From assembly GCF_017591425.1 (NCBI RefSeq), contig NW_024465777.1:5828001-5892000 (forward strand): a stretch of DNA of 64,000 nucleotides, given 5' to 3'. Shown piece by piece: positions 25,231 to 37,200 of this stretch; positions within the stretch are counted from its first letter, which is position 1; each line of letters opens with the position of its first letter. A program made the translations under genes and the position numbers. The notes under the pieces are model-generated. The model was not told where the DNA came from, did no database searches, and saw nothing but the letters and a program-made list of their open reading frames with translations. Source of the DNA: Ochotona curzoniae. Its lineage: Eukaryota > Chordata > Mammalia > Lagomorpha > Ochotonidae.

Positions 25231-28200
25231 CTGTATTACAAAACAAAAACAAACAAAAGAAAAACAGGAGTAGATCACATTTCATTTGGCTGAGTCATAG
25301 CATTTCAACAAAACAGTCAGGGGACCTGTACCACATTAAAGTTTGAAAACCAATGCTAAGGAATGATGGAGGTGGGCCTGGCACGATGGTTCAGCACTTA
25401 AACCCTCACCTTGCACATGCCAGGATCCTATATGGGTGTCGGTTCATGTCCCGTCTGCTCCATTTCCCATCTAGCTGCTGGCTTGTGGCCTGGGAAAGCA
25501 GTGGAGAATGGCCCAAAGTCTTGGGACCCTGCACCCACGTGGGAGACCCAAAAGAAGCTCCTGGCTTCGGATTGCCATGCAGCCACTGTATGTAGCCACT
25601 TGAGGAGTGAACCAGTAGATAGAAGATCTTCTCTCTGTATCTCTTCCCAAATCTGTCTTTCCAATAAAAATAAATGCTTTCAAAAACTATTTATTTTTGA
25701 ACCTGGCACAGGTATGTCCAGCCGAACACACTAGCTCCCTGGGTGGAGGGAAGATCAGCAGGTCTCCAGGACCACCCCATCCTGGAGGTTATGTTTTCCG
25801 TCCTGCTGGGTGCCTGTAGCTGGGCGGCCCAAGCCAAAGGTGCTAGACAAAGCCCTTCAGGCTGCCTGGGGGTGAAGCCCTCATGATTGGAGGATCGTAA
25901 TTTATAGGGGGATGATGGGATCACACAAGTGGTAGTGGGAGATGACCTGTGATTTTTAGGCCCAGGTTAGAAATTACAGCTGAGGGCCTTCCACTGATAA
26001 GTCCATGACATGTGTATGTAAGTAAGGGACCCATACCAAAGTGCTTTGGAGGGGAGAATAAGAGAGATAAGTGGGTCTGATAGCAGAATCTGTGGGGGCA
26101 ATGTGGGCTCACCCCTGTGGAACTGCAATCTCTACTGGTTCACCCAAGAACCACGGATGGAGTCAGGCCTTGCTGAGGAGCTAAGGGGGCACCCCAGCTG
26201 GGTTGAGGTTTCCACTGCTGAGAACGAGAGAATTGAGGGCAGCAGGCCTAACTGTATATAGCTATAGACTGCACCGACACGGGTGTGCACTAGGATGGTG
26301 GAGCGACAGATTGACTCCAGCCCCCACTGGTACTCGGGAGAGCCAGGCTGGGTGTAGAACTGGCCAGGCTAGGACTTGACTCCTGAAGAACTACATGAAA
26401 GCTGTGTCTGGGCGCGGACCAGGTAGCACTGGGCTACAACAAGTAACAAAAAGAACCAGAATAGGTGTGGCTGGTTGAGCAAGGCCACTGTTCTTGCCAG
26501 GGCAGGAGATGGACAAAATCAGCCTGGGCCAACAACCCACTGGTGTGCACATGAACTGTCACTGGGAGGAGGATCAATGGAGGAGCTTGGGAAACTCCTT
26601 CATTGGGACATAGTCCCTGCCCATGAGTGCAAAAAGCAAGGCAAGGAACAGCCCAGACAATACCAGGTTACAGTAGCAGCTGGCATACATGTGAATCAGG
26701 TCTGGGAACAGACCAGTCTGGGCCAGCACATAACACCCAGTGGCAGATTTGAGAACCAGGGCAGAGGGCAAAAGGAGCCAGGTCAGGCTGCAACACCAGC
26801 CAATCCACATTAGGACCAGGACAACAATCAGGCTGGGCTGGGACAGACTGCAGCACCCACCAGCAGGAGATGGAATAGGGGGCAGACTAGGCTAGGCCAG
26901 GCTGTACAATAAGACTGCAGATGCTGAGGTCAGGTGAGTCATGCCAGCCTGCTCCCAGTAGGGGCCGGGTATGTGAGTCCCAGGGACAGGGATCTGACAG
27001 GGCTCGGGTAGCTTGGTTCAGGTCATGGGGCGCACCTGAGTGATAGGGGCTGAATTCCTGAGCCCCAGGGATGGAAGAACTGGTGGGGTTTGGGTCACTA
27101 AGCCCACCTTCTAAGTGAGTGTTGGTTTTGTGAACCCTGGGGATGGGTGATCTGGTAGGGCTGTGTCTCCTTGTCCCGGGCCGCGTTGCCCACCTACTAG
27201 GTGGATGTCGGGTCCTGAACTCCAAGGGTGGGAGATCCAGCAATGCTTGGGACACCTGACCCAGGTGCTTGGACTTGACTGCAAGAACATGCCCTACTTA
27301 ATGGAAAAGGTGGAGCAGAGGACACAGACCCTGTTGTAAAAGGAGAATATGGCAGCTCATTTGGTGCTGTAGCAGAAGAACAGAACTAACTAGACAACTC
27401 CCCCAAACAAATGATGACAGCAAACAATCTCAGTGACTGGAGCCAATGGACATTGGAAGGGTGACATCATCCTCGGATTGGTGAAATTGGCAGCATTTCA
27501 AAACTATCCAAACCACTTGGACAGCACTTTCGGAATATGCACACATTGAAACTCTGGGTTGATATGAGGTGGCAGTTCCTCATCCCTGGGTCCTGGGATG
27601 TGTGGAAAGTCATGAATGGTGTTCCCCTTTGTTGCTCCCCTTCTCCCAGGAACAATAAGAAGAAATAGCAAATTTGGAAACAATGAGTTCACCCAATTTT
27701 CCCTAAACCTCGGTCTTTCCTACCCTGATCAACTATGTAATCATTATTAAAAAAAAAAACTATTTATTTTTATTAGAATAGCAAAGTTTACAAAGAGAAG
27801 GATGAAGGATTTGAGACAGAGACAGATCTTTCCATTGACTTCACTCTGTAATGGCCACAATGGCTGAAGCTGGATAGGCCTGAAGCCAGGGGCCAGGAGC
27901 TTCTTCCAGGTTTCTTACATGGGTGCAGGATCCCAAGGCCTTGGGCCATCCTCCATTGCTTCCCCTGGGCTATAGCAGGGAGCTGGATAGGAAATGAAGC
28001 AGCCAAGACATGAATTGGTGCCCATATGGAATGCCAGCACCACAGGCATAGGCTTAGCCTACTACCCTGTGGCACCAATGCCTCGGCACCCTGAAACAAT
28101 CACTGAAAAACAAATTAATTCAAGGGACTGTAGCTCTCTTCCCAAGGGAGAAGGACTCTAGGAAAGAGTCACTCACCAAAAAATGACGCTAAGATTACAG

Positions 28201-31200
28201 AAGCAGCAGCTGTATCTGTGCAATGACTCAAGGGAACCACTGGATCCTGGGGAAAGTATCCTATTGGGACAAGCCAAGGTCCTGCAAACCCCGCACGGCG
28301 TCAGGAGGGACGGAAACCTTCCCACTCTCACTAAAGCCTCTGAAGCTATAGCTTAGAACTAAACATGCCGAATGTTGTTCATAAACCTTGACTGGTCCCT
28401 TTTTTTTTTAATTAATTTATTTTATTGGAAAGTCAGATGTACACAGAGGAGGAGAAACAGCAAGAAAGATCTTCAATCCAATGATTTATTCTCCAAGTAG
28501 TTGCAACGGGCGGAGCTGAGCCAATCTGAAGCCAGGAGCCAAGTTTCTTTCAGGTCTCCCACACGGGTACAGGGTCCCAAGCCTTGGGGTCATCCTCTAC
28601 TGTTCTCCAAGGACACAAACAGGAAGCTGGATGGGAAGTGGAGCAGCTGGGACATGAACTGGCACCCACATGGGATCCTTGGGAATTTGGACCAGCGTGG
28701 GAGACCTGGAGGAAGTTCCTGGTTCCTGGCTTTGGATCGGTGCAGCACCGGCCACTGTAGTCACTCTGGGAGTGAATCATTGGACAGATCTTTCTCTCTG
28801 TCTCTCCACTTCTCTGTATATCTTACTTTGCAGTAAAAATAAATAAATCTTTTTAAAAATGAATAAATAAATAAAAATAAAAATAATTTTAAGATAGGTA
28901 GAAAGGGGCACAGTGCGGTAGCCCAGCAGTTAACGTCCTCACTTTGCATGCCCAGGATCCCATACAGGCACTGGTTTGTGTCCCAGAAGCCCCACTTTCC
29001 ATCCAGCTCCGGCTTGTGGCCTAGGAAAGCAGTCAGGGACGGCCTAAAGCCTTGGGACCCTGCACCCATGAGGGATACCCTAAAGAAACTTCTGGGTCTG
29101 GTTCCAGATCGGCTCAGCTCCAGCCGTTGCAGTCACTTGGTGAGTAAAGTATCAGATGGAAGATCTTCCCCGCTGTCTCTCCTCTCTGTAAATCTGCCTT
29201 TCCGAGAAAAATAATTCTTAAAAAGAAAAAGAAAGACATTCCATCCACTGGTCCACCCCCCAAGTGGCTGTAACAGCCAAAGCTAAGCTGATCCAAAACC
29301 AGGAGCCAGAAGCCTCTTCCAGGTCTCGCACACGAGTACAGGATCCCAAGGCTTTAGGCCATTTTCCTCTGCTTTCATAGGTCACAAACAAGGAGTTGGA
29401 TGGGAAGTAGAGCAGCTGGAACACAAACCAGTGCCCATATGGGATCCTGGCACATGCAAAGTATGGACCTTAGCCACTAGGCTAAAGTCCGTTGGCACTG
29501 CAGATGGTGGCATGACCCACTGTGCCACAGCACCAGCCCCATATCATCAAACTCCTCATCACCTCCCTAACAAATCATCTTACCGGGCCCGGTGGCGTGG
29601 CCTAGCAGCTAAAGTCCTCGCCTTGAATGCCCCGGGATCCCATAGGGGCGCCGGTTCTAATCCCGGCAGCCCCACTTCCTATCCAGCTCCCTGCTTATGG
29701 CCTGGGAAAGCACTCAGGACAGCCCAAAGCCTTGGGACCCTGCACCCATGTGGGAGACCCAGAAGAGGTTCCTGGATCCTGGCTTCAGATCGGCATAGCA
29801 TCAGCCTTTGCGCTCACTTGGGAAGTGAATCATCGGATGGAAGATCTTCCTCTCTGTCTCTCCTCCTATCTGTATATCTGACTTTCCAATAAATAAATAA
29901 AATCTTAAAAAAAAAAAAAACAAATCATCTTACCCTGTGCCCTCCTCCTCAGTATTCTTCAATGCTGTACACTCACATTTGCTGCAACACCATTCATGAC
30001 AGCTAAAATGGGAGCAAGTGTCCATCGATGAATGTGACTGGATAAGCAAAACACAGGCTACCCGTACGACAGAACTACTCTGCCACCCTTGAAAAGGAAG
30101 GAAACTGCCGTATGTTGGCACGTATGAACCCTGAGCTCGTTATGTGTAACGAAGTAAGTCGGTCACAAAGACAAGTGTCACGTGAGTCTACTTACATGAG
30201 GTGCTTGGGGAACCTGGAGACAGAAGATAGGACAATGGTCACTAGAACTACAGGGAGGGAGGCTGGGGACCTACTGTCACGGGGTAGGCAACCTCGGCTT
30301 TACACATGACAATGGTTAAGGGGATGCATGGTGGCACTGATGGTACAGCATTTTAGGGTGTGAAAAACCACTGACTGGGGCACACCAGTAGTCCAGTGGC
30401 TTAGAAACTGGTGAAGACGCCCATGCTCTACATCACAGTGTTTAGGTTGATGTTGGATTGCAGCTCTGACTTCAGCTCGCTGCCACTGCAGACCTAGGAA
30501 GCAGTGGCTACAGCTCAAGGACTGGACCCTGGCCACCCACATGGGACATCCAGATAAGAGTCCCTAGCTCCTGGCTTCAGCCTGGCCCAGTGAGACACTT
30601 GAACCAATGAATGGGAGGTCTCTTTCTGTCTCTCCAACTGAAAAAAAAAAAAAAAAAAGGGGGAGAGAGAGGCCAGCATTATGGCATAGAAGGTTGAACC
30701 ACAGACTGCAATGCCAGCATCCCATAGGGACAGCAGTTCACATCCTCGCTGTTCCACCTCTCATCCAGCTCCCTAGCCTAAGATAAGCAACAAACTATGG
30801 TCCAAGTTTTGGGCCCGGGCCTAGCCACATGGGAGACACAGGGGAAGCTCCAAGCTCCAGTCTAACCCAGCTCTGGCCCCTTGCAGTCAGCCAGGGGTAA
30901 AACAGCAGATTGAACATTAGTATCTCTCTGTCTCTTCCTCTTTCTCAAACTTGCAAAATAAATAATTCTTTAACAAACACATTCCCACCAACAGGGAACA
31001 GTGGTGTGATACAGTGGGCTAAGCCACTACCTACATCATTGGCATCCCATGTCAGAGTGAGGCTGGTTCAAGCTAACGTCACTCCACTTCCAATCCCGCT
31101 CCCTAATGCACCTGACAGCCTAATCAGCTATGTAAACATCACCAAAAAAAAAAAAAAAAAAAAAGAATGCAGGAACCAGCACAGCACTATGGTTCAACTG

Positions 31201-34200
31201 GCTAACCCTCCTCCTGCAAGCATCACCATCCCATATGGATGCCACATAGTGTCCCGACTGTTGCACTTCCTATTCAGTTCCCTGCTTGTGGCCTGGGAAA
31301 GCAGTAGAGAATGGCCCAAAGCCTTGGGACATTGCACCTACATGGGAGACCCAGGAGAACTCCTGGCTCCTGGTTTCATACCAACTCAGCTCCAGGTCTT
31401 GTGGCGATTTGGGGAGTGAACCAATAGATGGAAGATCTTTCTGTCTCTCCTTCTCTTTGTAAACCTGCCTTTCCAATTTAAAAAAAAAAAAAAAGAATAA
31501 ATTGGGTCCAGCGCAGTAGTCTAATAGCTAAAGTCCTTCCCTTGCACACATCAGGATCCCATATGGGCGCTGGTTCTAATCCCAGCAGCCCTGCTTCTCA
31601 TCCAGCTCCCTGCTTCTGGCCTGGGAAGGCAGTCAAGGATGGCACAAAGCCTTGGGACCCTGCACCCATGTGGGAGACCCAGAAGAAGCTCCTCGCTCCT
31701 GGCTTCAGATCAGCTCAGCTCCAGCCACTGTGGCCGCTTGGGGAGTCAACCATCGGACGGAAGATCTTTCTCTGTCTCTCCTCCTCTTCGTCTATTTTAT
31801 TTTCCAATAAAAAAATATTTTTTTTAAAAAAATGAATGATTTTTTTTAAAGAAAGGAACCATATTTCTTAGTATTAGCCAAATTTCTTACTATGAATATG
31901 TGAGAGAAAAAAAAAAGAAAACTTGGACAAATCCACAGGGTTGGAATAAAATTAGATGTAAATATGTGCAGCTCTAACTATCTGCCGGTAAGATCAAGTA
32001 GCGACATCCTAACAGCAATGAGTCCACCCAGAAGAGAAATCTTGATTTCCATAAACCAGGGCTCCTTGGTGAAAACACGAGTTGCAGCTGGGTCAGGAAA
32101 AGTAAAGAGTTCTTGGTAGCCAAAGAATGATGGTGACACACTAAAAAGGCATAGGAGTTAGTTAGTATGAAAGGGGACTCACTGAAGAAACTGCACAAAG
32201 TCTGAGCATTCAAACAAATACTCAATTACAGGACTCAGTGAGTGAAACAGGAAAACCCAAATTTATACTGAAATATAAATGGAACAACTAAAAAGTTGAT
32301 GCGGTCAGGATATTTACATATTTTCCAAGAACCTCCCCATAACATATAAATTAAAAATGGAGAGAAAGCATATTCAGAAGAAATTGGGAAGATGCTTCTT
32401 CAGAGACTGATTAAGTTCACATCACAATAATGGGGCAAATTATAAGAGAATGCCAGTGTCACACTGCAGAGCTCAGTTGACACACTACAGTGTCACACTA
32501 TAACCTAACACAAGAAACATGTGACAAACCCAAGCTGAGATATGCTATAAAGAGAATCAAGTAAGAAGGAGGAATCAGACACCTGACAACTAGGGTTAAC
32601 AGATCTGGATCGGCTGCTTCCGCTACAAAGGACAAAACTGCGACAAACTGGACAAACTGTTGACGTTTTGATGCAATGAACACACATCACTGAGTGGATG
32701 ACCCATTGTTCTTCCCTTCTGATCATTACATGTGCCTGACAATACAAGCATTATTTAAAACGGCTTGGGGCCTGGCATAATAGCTCAACGGCTAATCCTT
32801 TCCTTTCAAGAACTGGCATCCCATATGGGTGCCAGTTTGTTTCCTGGGGGCTCCACTTCCCATCTCACTCCCTGCTTATGACCTGGGAAAGTAACGAAGA
32901 ATGGCCCAAAACCTTGGGACCCTTCGCCAAGTGGGAGGCCCAGAAGAAGATCCTGGCTTCAGATCAGCTCAGTTCTGGCACTTGGGGAGGGAGCCAGCGG
33001 ACGAAGATCTTTTTCTCTACACCTCCTCTCTGTAAATCTGCCTTTACAATAAAAATCTTTTTAAAAATTTTAAGGGCATAATCCTCTTTGTTTTAAATAG
33101 AGGACAATATAACAGAAAAGGTTATTTCTCTTGAGTGCATACATGATTATTTCTCAGTATTTCAAAATTTCCTGTAAGAATATGACTTATCATCATAAAA
33201 AGCTTAAAATAATTAAATTAAGGAAATCAAATGGTACAGTCCCTGGTCTAAAATTTTAGGATCTTTATTTTGTTGTCGTCGGGTATTTGCTTTTTTTTTC
33301 TTAATAGCTTTGAAACAAAAAGTTTTCACAAGTAATTTCAAAAGACCTAAACTTACACAAGAGCTATCTTTCCATATCTGAAAAGAAATCCCTGTATATT
33401 TGGGTTGCTGAAAGTCGGCAGAGAACACATGACAGGGCACACATCATCTGTTTTCTTACCAAGCTGCCTTTCCAACGCTGTTCACAAGAACACTAACCTG
33501 AGCACACACCGGGCCTTGGGCAGAGTCCCAGAGCTGGGACTGACCTCAGCCACAGGTGTGCGCTGGGATGCTGCATGCAGCTACGGAGAGTTCCCCTCCC
33601 CTGGCGCAGGCCAGCATCAGTCAACTCACCTCGAAGGGATTCAGGTTGAAGTAAGAGGAACCAGGACGGGTCAACCTTTCAATCTGATTTTTGGACGTTA
33701 GGACAGAATCTCTCTTCTCTATCTGTTTCACCTAAAATTAGAAGGATAAAAAACTTCATTAGTAAAACTGCACTGTAAATTGAATTGTCTCCTTTAATAC
33801 AATACTCACCAGCATAATCAGCAAACAACAATTTGTGTTGTCTATTGTGTATATTTTATTAGACACTTTGAGAGACAAGTACAAGAGCTGCCATTTATGA
33901 AACTTCAATAATGTACAAACTTCACAGTAGCTATAATCTCAACAATCTCATGCAACAGGTTAAGAAAACTGAGGCTTCGCAAAGCTAACTGATCTGCATT
34001 ACCTATTAGGCATAGTTCTAACCCCATCAGCTTGTACTGCAGAGCAGGCATAATTCGAGGGAATAAGCCTCTCTCTCCCTGCCTTAAAATAATGTTTTGA
34101 GACAGAACAAATCACTCTCCTTAGCTTTTATAGTAAGTCAGAAAAAGCTTTGACCCAAAGATAATGCCAAAGAGAACAAATACTAGTAGCCCCCAAAAGT

Positions 34201-37200
34201 TTCCCTGGTGCCACCGTCCAAACTGCAAAGTGGGTTAGAATGAATCTCGGCTGTATTACATGGCACCTTTATTCTTATGGCCAGAACAATGTGGAAAAAA
34301 AGGACAGTGACATACAACGCCACTCCTTGGGGATATCACACTGGCTCAACTGGCTAATCTTCAACCTCCAAGCACTGGGATCCCATATGGGCACAGTTCA
34401 TGTCCTGGATGCTCCATTTCCCTTCCAGTTCCCTGCTTGTAGCCTGGGAAAGCAGTAGAGGACGGCCCAAGGCCTTGGAACCGCACACCCAGATGGGAGA
34501 GCCAGAAGCAGCTCCTGGCTTCTGAGTCGGGATCAGCTCAGGAACCACCATTGCAGCCATTTGGAGAGTAAATCAATGGATGGAAGGTCTTTCTCTCTGT
34601 CTCTCTTCTCTGTTGATCTGACTTTCCAATGGGGACGGGGGCGGGGGGGGGAGAGTCACTCCTCAGCATTTTTACTTTCTAATACAACATATCCAATCCC
34701 CCCCGCACCCTCCACAATCCTCTTTCCAAACTTAATTTCCTCCCTCCCCACCCCCACTTAGCAACACGTGACACACTACACTATGCACCTATTCATGCAT
34801 GGTTTATCCTCCTCTGAGAACACAAGCTACGAAGACAGGACCTTCTCCTGTTCTTCACTACCACATCCTGGACACCTCAATAGCACAAATCAAGGTCCTG
34901 ACACCTGGCGCCTGAGGGCTAGGGAAAACTCCTCCCTCAGGTACTTTCTCCCATTCATTTCAAACAAAATAAGGTTGCCTTTTTCTTTTTTTAATTCAGA
35001 AATGGTAAGTAAAACCAGTTTTACCATAATAGCTAAGTCATTAGAAGGCAATAACCTTTGGTACCATGGTAGCAACACTCTTCCTTTCCAGTGAAGTATT
35101 TCCAAAGGACAGACTATAAAGGATGTGCTAATTGCCATTTTAAATTTAACACTTTGGAGAAACTACTATGGAACAAGCACTGTTAGATATGCCAGAGACA
35201 GGGAGAGATGCTGTTACACAACAGGTTAAGCTGCCTCCTGCAGTGCTGCTCCACTTTTGCTCCAGCTCCCTGCTAACACACTTGGAAAAGCAGAAGATGC
35301 CCCACATGCTCAGGCCCCTGCCCCATGTGGGAGACCCAGGTGAAGCTCCCGGCTTCTGGTTTCCATCTGCTCAATCCTGGGCTGACGCAGCCATCCAGGG
35401 AGGAGAAAACCAGTAGGTGCAAGATCTCTCAGTCTCTTCCCCTCTCTTTCAAATCAGTCAATCAATCTTAAAACAACACCAAGACTAAAAAAATGAATGT
35501 CACGTTGCCTTTAACTATGTAGTTCACAGCTCCTGACGAGTTCACCTGGAGGTAGCTGACATGCGTTCCTCAGTCCATGCCAACGTAGTCTTCCCATCAT
35601 TAGCTTTTTCTTAAAAGATGTTTCATAAGTATTACTATTGTTAGAATTTGATTAAAAATCATTGATTTGAAAAGCAGGGACACAGAAAAGGAGAGAGATC
35701 CTACATTAGCTGCTCCCTCTCATGATGACCACAGCCACCAGGGCTGAACCAGTCTAAAGCCAGCAGCTTCTCCCACATGGGCGGCAGGGCCCAAGACCTG
35801 GGCTGGGCCATTCTTTGTTGCTTAGCCCAGGCCAATAGCAGGGAACTGCATAGAAAGTGGAGCAGCTAGGGGCCCGGCGGTGTGGCCTAGCGGCTGAAGT
35901 CCTCACCTTAAACGCACCGGGATCCCATATGGGCGCCAGTTCTAATCCCGGCAGCTCCACTTCCAATTCAGTTCCCTGCTTGTGGCCTGGGAAAGCAGCC
36001 GAGGACGGCCCAGGGCCTTGGGACTCTGCACCCGTGTGCGAGACCCGGAAGAAGTTCCTGGATCCTGGCTTCGGATCAGCATAGCATCGGCCGTTGCGCT
36101 CACTTGGGGAGTGAATCATCGGACGGAAGATTTTCCTCTCTATTTCTCCTCTTCTCTGTATATCTGATTTTGTAATAAAAATAAATAAATCTTTTTTTTA
36201 AAAGATTTATTTTTATTATTTTTCTATTGGAAAGGCGGATATACAGAGAGGAGAGAGAGAAAGATCTTCCGTCCGATGATTCACTCCCCAAGTGAGTGCA
36301 ACGGTCAATGCTATGCCGATCCGAAGCCAGGAGCCTCTTCCGGGTCTCCCACGTGGGTGCAGGGTCCCAAAGCTCTGGGCTGTCCTCAACTGCTTTCCCA
36401 GGCCACAAGCAGGGAGCTGGAAGGGAAGCAGGGCCGCCGGGATTAGAACCGGCGCCCATATGGGATCCCGGGGCGTGCAAGGCGAGGACCTTAACCACTG
36501 CGCCACCGCGCCGGACCCAATAAATAAATCTTTTTTTAAAAAAAAGGAAAGTGGAGCAGCTGGGACTCCAACAACAGACATCCACAGGGGATTCTGACCA
36601 CTCCCCTAACCCCTTTTCAGCCTCCTTCTAACTCTGAGAAAGCTGCTTCTGCTTTGTATTACCTGAAACCCTCTATTCTACACTTATTCCATTGTTTTTC
36701 ACAAAAATTCTTGCGTTAATATTAACACTCATCTTAGAGATATGAAAACCAAAAGATGCGCAAAATCAATGTTCTGAGATAATTCAGTCGCAGTCAAGTG
36801 CCAGCCAAGAATCCAGTGTGAAACGGACTCCCGAGGTTATGCTCTCAGTTTATGTATTCATTCCCTTACTTGACCAGGATGCACTGAGCATTCTCTAGGC
36901 ACGGGACAGGTGATCATAAACAAGGCTTGGAACAAGCTTACTCCCATCTCACCCGACCCCAAGCTGACACCTGCTACAAGACCCCAAGCAAATGATTCTT
37001 CCCCCCCACCTTTCAGGCACGTCACCCGTAAAATGGGGGTCACATAACGTCTACCTGTCATGATGCACGCTTAGCGTTCATGACCCACGGAAACCATCCC
37101 TAATATCACTCATCACAAAGTACTTAGAAACCGTCCTGTTTAGAAGAAAGCCAGAGGCCGAGACAGTCGAGTCACCCACTCTGCCAGCCCGCGACTGCGC

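Larger units (their letters stand above)
25699..27760 (+). mobile_element. About 2.05-kb poly(A)-tailed composite retroposon with two tandem-repeat domains
   Basis: The same 17-bp target (aaaaactatttattttt) precedes the element at 25682-25698 and follows it at about 27755-27771, after an A-run. Inside, in order: a unique 5' block (25699 to about 26430); a degenerate array of roughly 70-bp units rich in CAGGCTGGGCTGGGACAG and CTGCAGCACCCACCAGC (about 26440-26940); a second array of roughly 80-bp units with CCCAGGGATGG and GATCTGRYAGGGCT (about 26945-27270); and a unique 3' block ending ATCATTATT then poly(A). No long reading frame exists. It is either a lagomorph L1 with repeat-rich 5' end and a large internal deletion, or an SVA-like non-autonomous composite. 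Confidence 0.65.
35617..36615 (-). repeat. Old CSINE host, split into 35617-35869 and 36547-36615
   Basis: Halves rejoin across gaaagtggagcagct, which is duplicated around the insertion. Confidence 0.85.

Noticed and set aside
25699..27760. Endogenous retrovirus for the 2-kb element
   Set aside because: No paired LTRs, primer-binding site or gag/pol/env frames; the poly(A) tail and 17-bp target duplication point to LINE-type retroposition.
36100..36585. Recurrent frames with phrases such as HPAPCLWPGKAVEDGPK
   Set aside because: These come from the CSINE body and occur at dozens of loci on either strand.
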